This document shows positions 33,452 to 42,158 of a stretch of 64,000 nucleotides of DNA, one piece after another. Each line of letters opens with the position of its first letter. The stretch's first letter is position 1. The notes under the pieces are model-generated. The model did no database searches, was not told where the DNA came from, and saw nothing but the letters and a program-made list of their open reading frames with translations. The stretch comes from Maricaulis sp039978735. GTDB taxonomy: Bacteria; Pseudomonadota; Alphaproteobacteria; Caulobacterales; Maricaulaceae. The position numbers and the translations under genes were made by a program. Location: positions 1 to 64,000 of the forward strand of contig NZ_JBDWAS010000052.1 in NCBI RefSeq assembly GCF_039978735.1. The letters run 5' to 3'.

Positions 33452-34444
33452 TCAAGGAGCCTGATGCCAAGCCGTCACGTCCCGCAGCGCACCGAGAACG
33501 CCGCCGGAGCGTCTGTATACCCCGCGCCGCCACAAGTCGAAGACCAGCCCCGGCCGGGCCAGAGGAGACGCCATGCGTGCTTCGAGCCGGGCGGTCAGAC
33601 GTGCGAGATCTTCGGCCAGGCCGGCACGGGCACGTTGTGCAGCGTCTGCGCCGCAAATGCCGGCAAAGTCGTCCTGACGTGCGGTCAGCCAGTCGTGCTG
33701 ACAGGATATGCTCTGCCTTTCCCGCACCAGACCGCCATCGCTGGCCAGCCGGCGGGCCAGGCTGCGGGCGGCGTGGTGCACACGTTCGACCGGCCCGAGC
33801 CGGCGTGTCGTGTTGACGAAGAAGTCGGACGCGTTGGCGCCATGCTGGCGGTAGTACTGGAGCACGGCCGTGTGCCGGGCGACGAGATCAAGACGGTCGG
33901 CCAGTTCGACCAGCCACGTATCGTGGGCCCGCACGGACGCCGGGAAAGGTAGCATCAGCGAAAGGTAGTCGCGGCGGATCGCCAGGCAGCACCCCATGAC
34001 AAAGGCACGCTCGGGAAGCCCGGCGGCGGCGATCTGTCCGCGCTTGGTAACGCCGGACGGGGTTAGGCCACCATCGGCAAGTTCGGCATCGCAGGCGAAA
34101 ATCTGTTTGTCCGGTGCGGCATCAGCCCAGCCGGCCATGCGCTCCATCTTTTCGGGAAACCAGGCATCGTCCTGATCGCACAGGAAGACGAGGTCTCCGG
34201 TGGTTTCCTCAAGCGCTCTGGCGAAATTACGGGCATATCCCAGATTTGACGGGTTCTCGACAACCCGCATCTCGAAAGGCGCCGTTTCCGCGAAGGTCCT
34301 GAGAAGCGCTGCCGTTTCATCGCCGGAGGCGTCGTCGACGGCGACAACCTCGTCCGGCAGCCGCGTCTGCCCGGCCAGGCTGTTCAGCTGTTCGGTCAGA
34401 TGCGCCGTACCGCGCCAGCAGGCCAGGGCGACGGAGGTTTTCAC
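33452..34444 (-). CDS. Glycosyltransferase, GT2 family
   Basis: 330 residues. GT-A fold: SVALACWRGTAHLTEQLNSL, then VDDASGDETAALL and the DXD-like CDQDDAW, where divalent metal holds the nucleotide sugar. WLVELADRL and QHGANAS mark the acceptor side. It resembles rhamnosyl-type GT2 enzymes, though the sugar cannot be named. The GTG start at 34444 makes a four-base overlap (GTGA) with the upstream GT stop, so GTG is preferred. Confidence 0.9.
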   Translation of the reverse strand: MKTSVALACWRGTAHLTEQLNSLAGQTRLPDEVVAVDDASGDETAALLRTFAETAPFEMRVVENPSNLGYARNFARALEETTGDLVFLCDQDDAWFPEKMERMAGWADAAPDKQIFACDAELADGGLTPSGVTKRGQIAAAGLPERAFVMGCCLAIRRDYLSLMLPFPASVRAHDTWLVELADRLDLVARHTAVLQYYRQHGANASDFFVNTTRRLGPVERVHHAARSLARRLASDGGLVRERQSISCQHDWLTARQDDFAGICGADAAQRARAGLAEDLARLTARLEARMASPLARPGLVFDLWRRGVYRRSGGVLGALRDVTAWHQAP

Positions 34445-35577
34445 GGGGCCGGTTCCACGATGCGCGTGTGGAGCCAGTCGACGACAGGCTTGAATTTGGC
34501 ATGCCAGGTGAGATTGGCCTCGGCGTAAGCGCGCATTTCAGGTACCGGGTCCGGCCGGTCCGTGCGTAGTTTCTCATACCACCGGACGAGCGTGGCAATG
34601 TCGACCGCGGTGTCGTCAGCCGGCAGGTGCAGAACGAAGGGCAGCGTCTGCGGAAAATCCCTGTCAGGGTAGCCAATGACGAACGGCAAGCCGCGAGCGC
34701 AGAATTCGCGGGACTTGATGTTCGAGGTGTCCACATCAAGACGGTGCATCCCGATACTCGAAATGCCGATGTGGCATCCTGCCATGTGCTGGTCGAGGGC
34801 GCTTCCATGAAGCGGCCCGAGGAAGTGTACGGCGTTACCCAGACCGGCCCGTTCGGCCTGCTGCCGCAAGCGTGACTCCTCGGCTCCGCTGCCGACGATC
34901 TCGAACCTGACCGGTCGCCCGCACCCGTCCTTCTGGTAGCTTGCAAGCCCTGCGATAACACGGTCATAGCCGTGCCAGAAAGATAGATTTGCGACTCCTG
35001 TGAGCCGCAATGTCGTTTCGACGGGCGGTGGGGATGACGGTGTTGGGATGGTGCTGACGTTTACCCCATTGTCTGTCCGAAGTGTTGGTATTCCGAATAT
35101 CTCGTCGGCCTGCGAAAACGTGATGATGCGATCGATATAGTGGTGCAGGCGGGTGTTGCCGGTATCCTCGAATGCACCGAGGAGCTGCGCGCGCAGCCCT
35201 TTCCTCTCTGTGGAAAATGGCCAGGATGGGATTTCGAGCGCGATTGGAAGGTCAGGGCGTCGTTGCTTCAACTTCGCCAAGGCGGAGATAAATGACGGCG
35301 GTGCCCCTTGATACCGGATAATGAGGAAATCCGCCGAAGTCGCCGCGTCTACGATCTGGTTGTGGAACGAGATGTGGTGGTTCCAACGTGTCGCCCAGCG
35401 GCCGTTTGACGGAATGATCGTGGTTTCGGACAGACTGACGGCACCGTCGCGAAGGCAAAGCAGGTCTGCTGGTGCGCCAGCTTCAGCCAGCGCACCGATC
35501 TGCGCCTCGATCTTTCGGGCGACACCGGCAAGGTGAGCCTGATTCAGATCCAGTCGTGCGACGTAGAGCCCCTTCAT
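34441..35577 (-). CDS. Glycosyltransferase, GT4-like
   Basis: 378 residues beginning MKGLYVARLDLNQAHLAGVA. The C-terminal donor domain has LTGVANLSFWHGYDRVIAGL, FEIVGSGAEESRLRQQAERA and VHFLGPLHGSALDQHMAGCH. The usual EX7E is replaced by a more divergent SNIKSREFCARGLPFV, so it is an outlying GT4 member. ATG 35577 overlaps the 2-epimerase stop (ATGA); an ATG 4 codons earlier is less likely. Confidence 0.85.
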   Translation of the reverse strand: MKGLYVARLDLNQAHLAGVARKIEAQIGALAEAGAPADLLCLRDGAVSLSETTIIPSNGRWATRWNHHISFHNQIVDAATSADFLIIRYQGAPPSFISALAKLKQRRPDLPIALEIPSWPFSTERKGLRAQLLGAFEDTGNTRLHHYIDRIITFSQADEIFGIPTLRTDNGVNVSTIPTPSSPPPVETTLRLTGVANLSFWHGYDRVIAGLASYQKDGCGRPVRFEIVGSGAEESRLRQQAERAGLGNAVHFLGPLHGSALDQHMAGCHIGISSIGMHRLDVDTSNIKSREFCARGLPFVIGYPDRDFPQTLPFVLHLPADDTAVDIATLVRWYEKLRTDRPDPVPEMRAYAEANLTWHAKFKPVVDWLHTRIVEPAP

Positions 35578-36758
35578 GCCGCAGTGCACAGATCAAGTGC
35601 TTCGAGGATTGCGCGGATGCGCTGTGCGGTCTGGCCGTCCCAGAACTCTGGAATCGAACCTGTCTTGCCGCGGCCCGCCAGGATTTCGCTCACATGAGGA
35701 TGGATACGGGACGGTGCGTCGCCGAGCAGGATGTTGGTCCCGACGTCGATCGTGACCGGTCGCTCCGTCGTATCGCGCAAGGTCAGGCACGGACGTCCAA
35801 GCCAGGTGGTTTCTTCTTGGATTCCGCCGGAGTCTGTCACCACTGCGACAGAACTGCGTTGCAGTGCGATGAAGGACGGATAGTCGAGCGGATCGATAAG
35901 GCGCAGGCGTTGCGTTGGCGCGCTTTGTTCCAACGCGTCGAGCCGCGCGCGTGTTCTGGGGTGAACAGGGAAAACCACCTCGATGTCGCCGGCAATTCGG
36001 TCAAGTTCGCGCACGATTTCAGTGAGCTTGACCGGATCGTCCACATTGGAGGGCCGGTGCAATGTGACCAGAACGAAGCGGTCGGGGAGATCGGGAACCG
36101 CGGCCGGCATCGCATCGAGCCGTGGCAGCAGCCGGGCTAATGAGTCGATCATGATATTGCCGACGAAGTGGATCGCTTCGCGCGGCGTGCCTTCCCGCAG
36201 CAAGGTTTCGTCGGCTTCCCGGGAGGGCGTCAGGAGGAGGTCTGACAACCGGTCCGTGACCAGCCGGTTGACCTCTTCCGGCATGTCGCGATCGCCCGAT
36301 CTCAACCCGGCTTCGACGTGTATGCACGGGATGTGCATCTTGGTTGCAACCAGGCTGGCCGCGAGTGTCGAGTTGACGTCGCCATATACGATTACGGCCG
36401 CGGGGCGGCTGGCTTCGAAACACTCCTCCAGTCCCGTCATAATGCGGGCCGTCTGGACGGCGTGTGTGCCGCCACCGAGGCCGAGATTGATGTCGGGCTC
36501 GGGGATTTCCAGTGTCTCGAAAAAGGAACCGGACATGCGGCGATCATAGTGCTGGCCGGTATGTATGACTTCCTGTCGAACTCCATCGAGTGCGCGATGA
36601 AGCGGGGCAAGCTTCACGAAATTCGGCCGCGCGCCCACGACGTGAACCAGCTTTCCCCCTTTGCCCGTATTGCGCGCAAACCGCTTCGACTGACGGAGGG
36701 TCGCCAGCTTTTCGAGGCTTTCGGTGTCGAGAGTTGTGGTGTGAGAAGTGTTGCGCAT
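35574..36758 (-). CDS. wecB: UDP-N-acetylglucosamine 2-epimerase (non-hydrolysing)
   Basis: 394 residues. Interconverts UDP-GlcNAc and UDP-ManNAc. Motifs: HVVGARPNFVKLAPL (nucleotide site, about 39-53), HTGQHYD, VYGDVNST (catalytic Asp), HVEAGLRSGDRDMPEEVNRL (two catalytic Glu), LVTLHRPSN (catalytic His) and TDSGGIQEE. The first about 35 residues are an extension not seen in the usual enzyme. A second, more divergent copy lies at 42159. It starts 11 bases after the ABC-flippase stop and overlaps the next GT gene. Confidence 0.93.
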   Translation of the reverse strand: MRNTSHTTTLDTESLEKLATLRQSKRFARNTGKGGKLVHVVGARPNFVKLAPLHRALDGVRQEVIHTGQHYDRRMSGSFFETLEIPEPDINLGLGGGTHAVQTARIMTGLEECFEASRPAAVIVYGDVNSTLAASLVATKMHIPCIHVEAGLRSGDRDMPEEVNRLVTDRLSDLLLTPSREADETLLREGTPREAIHFVGNIMIDSLARLLPRLDAMPAAVPDLPDRFVLVTLHRPSNVDDPVKLTEIVRELDRIAGDIEVVFPVHPRTRARLDALEQSAPTQRLRLIDPLDYPSFIALQRSSVAVVTDSGGIQEETTWLGRPCLTLRDTTERPVTIDVGTNILLGDAPSRIHPHVSEILAGRGKTGSIPEFWDGQTAQRIRAILEALDLCTAA

Positions 36759-36769
36759 GAGAAGCCTGG

Positions 36770-38590
36770 CTATTGAACTTGGTGCTTAGGGGCGGTGGCA
36801 TTTGTGCTGGCCTCCGCCAGCAACGCCGCCGCGCTGCCCGTTCGGGCGATGCGGCCGTCTTCGATCTGTACGATGAGATCGCAATTGCGCAGCGTGGAGA
36901 CCCGGTGGGCGATCATGATCAGGGTGAGGTCGCGATCCAGGCTTTCGATGGCCTGCATGACGCGCTGTTCGGTTTCGGTGTCCAGAGCGCTCGTCGCCTC
37001 GTCGAACACGATCACATCGGCCTGGCGGTAGAGCGCGCGGGCGATGCCGATGCGTTGCCGCTGACCGCCGGAGAGGCGGATGCCGCGCTCGCCGATCACG
37101 GTGTCGAGGCCTTCCGGAAGCCGCGCGACGGTCTCGGACAGCTGGGCGCGTTCGACGACCTCGCGGACCCGGTCCATGTCGATCTGGTCGGCCGGGACTC
37201 CGAATGCGATGTTCGAGGCCAGTGTGCTGTCAGTCAGGAAAATGGCCTGGGGCACGTGGGCGATATGCTTCTGCCATGCCCGTCGGGTGGTCGCGTCAAT
37301 CGGCGTGCCGTCGACGGTCAGCGCGCCGCCGGTCGGTGAAAGCAGACCCATCAATATGTCCACCAGCGTACTCTTGCCGCTACCCGTCGGTCCGATGATG
37401 CCGACGCGGATGCCGCGCGGCAGTTCGAGATAGACGGACTTCAGCGCGGCGGGTGTGTCCGGGCTGTAGCTGAAATCGACAGCCTCGAACCGGATCGAAC
37501 GCTGGAAGGGCAGGCTGGGTGCGCGCTCATCGGCTGCGTCGGGGAGGGGGAAGGCGAGATACTCAAGGCATTCGGACACCGCCTTGCGGGACCCGCGGAT
37601 CAGCGTCCAGGCAGAATAAGCCTGCTGGGCGACAGGCAGGAGGCGCTGGGCGGCCAGGGCGATCGTGCCCAAGACAGGCAGGGCCGCCTCGATGCCGCCG
37701 GGCCGCTGGGCGATCATGAAGGCGACGCCGGCAAGGACGATCAGCCCGATCGTCTCGATCACGAACCGGGGCGCCGCGCCGAGAAAGGTATTGTCGGCCG
37801 TCGCGCGCCGCATCGGCGTGATGGATGCCGCCAGCCGGCGGACATGCATCGGCTGGGAACCGTCGAGCAGGACATCCCGGATGCCGCCCAGGCCTTCCTG
37901 CAAGACCTGCATCGACCGCGACATTTCCCGGGCGATCAGGTCGCCATTGGCACGGACGCGGGCCCGCAGCAGCAACAGAACCAGGCCATAGATCACGCCG
38001 AGACTTCCGATCAGGGACAGGGCGAGGCCGGGCGCGAAAGCGAGAAGGACGAGGGTGATGGCCAGGAAGAGCGACGCTCCGGCGATCAGATTCAGCGTCG
38101 GCAGGATGATGCCGATGACCAGTTTGAGACTCTTGTTGCTCACAACCGTCAGGACGCGGCTGGTATTGTTGGCGGCGTGCACAGAATAGGGCTGGTACAG
38201 CGTCCGCTCGTAGATTTCGACCGACAGATCGATGCCGATTGCGTGCGACAGGCGGGCCTGGGCCCAGGACATTGTCAGCCGCAGGGCGCCGGAGACGGCG
38301 GCGGCGACAACGAAGAAGGCCGTCAGGGGCAGGAGCAGATCCTGCGGTCCGGCGATGTTCAGCGCTTCAAGCAGGGGCCGCGTGTAGGGGCTCTCCATCA
38401 CGCGCTGGGGCGCGGCGAGCAGCGACAGGAAGGGCAGGATCGCGGCGATCGACAGCATTTCGGCGAAGGTCGCCACGATTGTCAGCCCGCCCAGAAGCGC
38501 GAGCTGGCGCCGGCGGCGCCCGGTCAGGTGATGCCAGACGATCCGCAGGGACTGGAAGTATCCGACATCGGGTGTATCCGGTGGCGTCAT
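36770..38590 (-). CDS. ABC transporter with fused membrane and ATPase domains, PglK-like flippase
   Basis: 606 residues. The six-helix exporter domain (about 25-340) begins with FAEMLSIAAILPFLSLLA, close in pattern to Campylobacter PglK. The nucleotide-binding domain has Walker A GPTGSGKSTL, Q-loop VPQAIFLTD, signature RLSGGQRQRIGIARAL, Walker B VIVFDEATSALD and H-loop IAHRVST. It would flip the lipid-linked repeat unit across the inner membrane, the role Wzx has elsewhere; no Wzx is visible in this locus. ATG 38590 overlaps the galE stop (ATGA), which rules out the longer upstream reading frame. Confidence 0.87.
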   Translation of the reverse strand: MTPPDTPDVGYFQSLRIVWHHLTGRRRRQLALLGGLTIVATFAEMLSIAAILPFLSLLAAPQRVMESPYTRPLLEALNIAGPQDLLLPLTAFFVVAAAVSGALRLTMSWAQARLSHAIGIDLSVEIYERTLYQPYSVHAANNTSRVLTVVSNKSLKLVIGIILPTLNLIAGASLFLAITLVLLAFAPGLALSLIGSLGVIYGLVLLLLRARVRANGDLIAREMSRSMQVLQEGLGGIRDVLLDGSQPMHVRRLAASITPMRRATADNTFLGAAPRFVIETIGLIVLAGVAFMIAQRPGGIEAALPVLGTIALAAQRLLPVAQQAYSAWTLIRGSRKAVSECLEYLAFPLPDAADERAPSLPFQRSIRFEAVDFSYSPDTPAALKSVYLELPRGIRVGIIGPTGSGKSTLVDILMGLLSPTGGALTVDGTPIDATTRRAWQKHIAHVPQAIFLTDSTLASNIAFGVPADQIDMDRVREVVERAQLSETVARLPEGLDTVIGERGIRLSGGQRQRIGIARALYRQADVIVFDEATSALDTETEQRVMQAIESLDRDLTLIMIAHRVSTLRNCDLIVQIEDGRIARTGSAAALLAEASTNATAPKHQVQ

Positions 38591-39618
38591 GACGGGGACA
38601 CCTCCGGATACAGATGGCGGACCCACTTCCAGCTCGACGCGCAGATGGCATCGACATCCTGCCTGGCCTCGAAGCCGAGCACGTCCCGTGCACGCTGCGT
38701 GTCGCAATAGCAGCTGGCAACATCGCCGGGCCGCCGCGGCAGGATACGGAAGGGTATCTCGCGGCCGCAGGCGTGTTCATAGGCGCGGCGGACGTCCTGT
38801 ACCGACAGGCCGCGGCCCGTGCCGAGATTGACGACATGCCCGTGTCCGTCACGCTCGAGTGCGTCCAGTGAGGCCAGATGTCCCCGTGCCAGGTCGGTTA
38901 TGTGGACATAGTCGCGCACACCGGTCCCGTCGGGCGTATCCCAGTCGTCGCCGAATATGCCCAGATACTGCCGCTGCCCTGCCGCGACCTGAGCGATATA
39001 GGGCAGAAGATTGTCGGGCGGGTCTGCCGGACATTCGCCGATCAGGCCCGAGGGATGGGCGCCCGCCGGATTGAAATAGCGCAGGATGCCGACCGACCAG
39101 TCCGGGGCCGCCGCTTCCTGGGCCTGCAGGACCTGTTCCGCCATCAGCTTGCTCTGGCCGTAAGGATTGTTGGGGCCGAACGGGGCATCTTCGCGGATCG
39201 CGCCCTGGCCGGCGCCCAGATCATACACCGTCGCCGACGACGAGAAGACCAGTTTGCGAACACCATTGGATTTCATGGCCTGAATTACGGTGACCAGACC
39301 GCCGACATTCACGTCGAAATACTCGGCCGGACGCGAGACGCTGTCAGACACCGATTTGAGCCCGGCGAAATGCATCACGGCATCGAATTGCGAGCGCTCC
39401 ATCAGATCATGGATCGCAGTCCTGTCGCGGATATCCGCTTCGACGACACGGGGAGCGGGGCGTCCGGCGGCCTGGCCGATACGGTCCACGACATCCCGGC
39501 GCGCGTTCGAGAAATTGTCGAGGATGACGACTTCATGGCCGTGCTCTAGGAGTTCGGCGGCGCAATGCGAGCCGATATACCCCGCGCCGCCGGTCAGGAG
39601 GATATGTTTCCGGCTCAT
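38587..39618 (-). CDS. galE: UDP-glucose 4-epimerase
   Basis: 343 residues, extended SDR fold. NAD site GGAGYIGSH near the N-terminus, FAGLKSVSDSV, catalytic SSSATVYD and Y-x3-K as YGQSK, then LRYFNPAGAH and GDDWDTPDGTGVRDYVH. These are hallmark GalE strings. It interconverts UDP-Glc and UDP-Gal or, in broader enzymes, the GlcNAc/GalNAc pair. ATG 39618 is used; an upstream TTG adds 4 residues. It is the gene just before the flippase. Confidence 0.95.
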   Translation of the reverse strand: MSRKHILLTGGAGYIGSHCAAELLEHGHEVVILDNFSNARRDVVDRIGQAAGRPAPRVVEADIRDRTAIHDLMERSQFDAVMHFAGLKSVSDSVSRPAEYFDVNVGGLVTVIQAMKSNGVRKLVFSSSATVYDLGAGQGAIREDAPFGPNNPYGQSKLMAEQVLQAQEAAAPDWSVGILRYFNPAGAHPSGLIGECPADPPDNLLPYIAQVAAGQRQYLGIFGDDWDTPDGTGVRDYVHITDLARGHLASLDALERDGHGHVVNLGTGRGLSVQDVRRAYEHACGREIPFRILPRRPGDVASCYCDTQRARDVLGFEARQDVDAICASSWKWVRHLYPEVSPS

Positions 39619-39678
39619 GGCTGCGTCCAACCGTCCCTGCGGTGGCGCGTGGGGTATGGGATCTGCCGCCGCATCGAC

Positions 39679-40953
39679 CTACAGCCTGAGATCGGATGCC
39701 GCAGGCGGGAAGACCGATTTGAGGTCGAAGAAGACATGGGACGGCGTGCCGAGCGCCCGCAGGGGGGCTTCCCCGCCATCGCGATAGCCCTGGTGGGCGA
39801 CGGCCAGGACAATCCCGTCATAAACCCCCTCCTGCAGTTCGGTCACAATCTCCAGCCCGTATTCTTCCCGGGCTTCGGCCGGGTCGACCCACGGGTCGTG
39901 GACGTCGACATTGACGCCATAGTCACGCAATTCCTGCACCACATCGACGACACGCGTATTGCGCAGGTCCGGACAGTTTTCCTTGAAAGCCAGGCCCAGC
40001 ACCAGAACACGCGATCCGTTCACCTGGATCCGGCGGTTCAGCATCGCCTTGATCATCTGGCCGGCGACATAGGCGCCCATGCCGTCATTGATCCGCCGTC
40101 CTGCCAGGATGACCTGGGGATGATAGTTCAGGCTTTCCGCCTTGTAGGTCAGGTAATAGGGATCGACGCCGATACAGTGACCGCCGACCAGGCCAGGGCG
40201 GAAGTTGAGGAAGTTCCACTTGGTTCCGGCCGCCTTGAGGACCGCCTCGGTATCGATCCCGAGCCGGTTGAAGATGATGGCGAGTTCGTTGATCAGCGCG
40301 ATGTTGAGATCCCGCTGGGTGTTCTCGATCACCTTGGCCGCCTCGGCGACGCGAATGCTCTCGGCCTTGTAGGTCCCCGCCGTGATGATCGATGCGTAGA
40401 GTGCGTCGACCCGGTCGGCGATGTCCGGTGTCGAGCCGGAGGTAACCTTCAGGATTGTCGTCAGGCGATGGGCCTTGTCGCCCGGATTGATCCTTTCCGG
40501 TGAATAGCCGCAGAAGAAGTCCTTGTTGAAGGACAGGCCGGAAACCCGTTCCAGGACCGGAACGCACTCTTCTTCGGTCGCGCCTGGATAGACGGTGCTT
40601 TCATAGATCACCAGGTCGCCCGGCTTGAGGACGCGGCCCACGGTCTCGGAGGCCTTGATGAGCGGTGTCAGGTCGGGGCGCTTGTGATCGTCGATCGGCG
40701 TGGGAACAGTGACGATGTAGATCGAGGCGTTCGCGATATCGGCGACGTCGCTGGCGAAACGCAGATGACGGGCCTGCGCCAGTTCTTCCGCATCGACTTC
40801 GCGTGTATGATCGTGACCCGCGCGCAGTTCGGCAATCCGGTCGGCCTTGATATCAAAGCCCACTGTCGGCCGGTGCTTTCCGAACTCCACGGCCAGCGGC
40901 AGGCCGACATAGCCCAGACCGATAACGGCGATCGTCTCTGATTGTACTGACAT
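39679..40953 (-). CDS. UDP-N-acetylhexosamine/hexose 6-dehydrogenase, TviB/WbpO-like
   Basis: 424 residues. NAD site IAVIGLGYVGLPLAVEFG, then YESTVYPGATEEECVPVLE and the active site FRPGLVGGHCIGVDPYYLT with catalytic C260. VLGLAFKENCPDLRNTRV is the C-terminal signature. The string around GGHCIGVDPYYLTYKAE is typical of Vi-antigen TviB and WbpO, which oxidise UDP-GlcNAc or UDP-GalNAc to the uronic acid. The start at 40953 has GGGGGACAG upstream. It lies next to a uronate-epimerase-like gene, a common pairing that suggests an acidic sugar in the polymer. Confidence 0.92.
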   Translation of the reverse strand: MSVQSETIAVIGLGYVGLPLAVEFGKHRPTVGFDIKADRIAELRAGHDHTREVDAEELAQARHLRFASDVADIANASIYIVTVPTPIDDHKRPDLTPLIKASETVGRVLKPGDLVIYESTVYPGATEEECVPVLERVSGLSFNKDFFCGYSPERINPGDKAHRLTTILKVTSGSTPDIADRVDALYASIITAGTYKAESIRVAEAAKVIENTQRDLNIALINELAIIFNRLGIDTEAVLKAAGTKWNFLNFRPGLVGGHCIGVDPYYLTYKAESLNYHPQVILAGRRINDGMGAYVAGQMIKAMLNRRIQVNGSRVLVLGLAFKENCPDLRNTRVVDVVQELRDYGVNVDVHDPWVDPAEAREEYGLEIVTELQEGVYDGIVLAVAHQGYRDGGEAPLRALGTPSHVFFDLKSVFPPAASDLRL

Positions 40954-40976
40954 GAACCTGTCCCCCAAAAGGCAAG

Positions 40977-41990
40977 CTACTTGCCGTAATAGTCCCTGAA
41001 CCAGCGAACGAATCTGTCGATGCCGTCGCGGAAGTCTGTTTGCGGCCGGTAGCCGGTAAGCCGTTGCAGCAGGCTGGCATCGGCCCAAGTCGCCGGCACG
41101 TCCCCCATCTGCATCGGCATGTAGTTGCGGATCGCCGGTTTGCCGAGGCTGGCCTCGATGGCATCGATGAAGTCGAGAAGGCGGACCTTGTCCGAGTTTC
41201 CGATATTCACGACGCGGTAGGGTGCAACGGGAGACAGGCTGTCTCCTGGCTCGATTGACGCTTCCGTCTCGGGGCGTACCGGCGGGACATCGATGAGCAT
41301 CCGGATGGCGCGCACCAGATCGTCCACATAGGTGAAGTCGCGATACATCTCGCCATGATTGTAGATGTCGATCGGGCGGTCATCGAGGATGGCGTCGACA
41401 AACTTGAAAAGCGCCAGGTCCGGCCGGCCCCAGGGACCGTAGACGGTAAAGAAGCGGAACATGGTGGTCGGCAGGTTCCACAGATGGGCATAGGCATGGC
41501 CCATGCTCTCGTTCGCCTTCTTGGTCGCAGCATAGATGGTCAGCTGGGTATCGGCTTTCTGGCATTCGCCAAACGGCATGTCCGTATTGGCACCGTAGAC
41601 CGATGACGTTGACGCCATCAGGAGATGCCGCACCTCGAGCCGCCGCGCGGCCTCCATCACATTCAGCGTGCCCACGACATTAGAGTCGACATAGGCACGC
41701 GGATTTTCGAGGCTGTAGCGAACACCGGCCTGTGCAGCCAGATGCACAATCACGTCTGGGCGGAACGCGTCAGCTGTCTGGTCCAGCGCATCACGGTCCT
41801 CCAGCAAGGCTTCTGTTGCGCAGAAGCCGTCGTGCTCGCCAAGCATCGAATGCCGGTTCCGCTTCAGCGCAACATCGTAGTAATCGGTCATCCCGTCATA
41901 GCCGCACACCTCCACGCCCTCTTCGAGCAGGAGCTTCGCCAGATGGAAGCCGATGAAGCCGGCCGTGCCTGTGATCAATACGCGCGTCAT
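40977..41990 (-). CDS. NAD-dependent epimerase, UDP-glucuronate 4-epimerase-like (LpsL/CapI)
   Basis: 337 residues. GTAGFIGFHLAKLLLEEG binds NAD; YDGMTDYYDVALKRNRHSML is characteristic of UDP-glucuronate 4-epimerases. STSSVYG and Y-x3-K as YAATK form the active site. FRFFTVYGPWGRPDLALFKF follows. Given the dehydrogenase next door, the substrate could be UDP-GlcA or a UDP-HexNAcA. The ATG at 41990 starts directly at the NAD fold; its GGAG lies 13 bases upstream, a poor spacing, so translation may be weak or leaderless. A 168-base gap upstream may hold a separate promoter. Confidence 0.9.
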   Translation of the reverse strand: MTRVLITGTAGFIGFHLAKLLLEEGVEVCGYDGMTDYYDVALKRNRHSMLGEHDGFCATEALLEDRDALDQTADAFRPDVIVHLAAQAGVRYSLENPRAYVDSNVVGTLNVMEAARRLEVRHLLMASTSSVYGANTDMPFGECQKADTQLTIYAATKKANESMGHAYAHLWNLPTTMFRFFTVYGPWGRPDLALFKFVDAILDDRPIDIYNHGEMYRDFTYVDDLVRAIRMLIDVPPVRPETEASIEPGDSLSPVAPYRVVNIGNSDKVRLLDFIDAIEASLGKPAIRNYMPMQMGDVPATWADASLLQRLTGYRPQTDFRDGIDRFVRWFRDYYGK

Positions 41991-42158
41991 CGGGTGGTTG
42001 AAGCTCCAGTAGGCAACGTCACACAGGTGCAGTTTTGTGCTGCAGACGCAAAAATCGCGCCAGTTGCGGAGGTAATGCGCACAATCCGCCACCGCTTGCC
42101 AGATGCAATTTGTCTACTTTTCGTGAAATCTGATTGTCAGCGAACGGGTTCCATCACT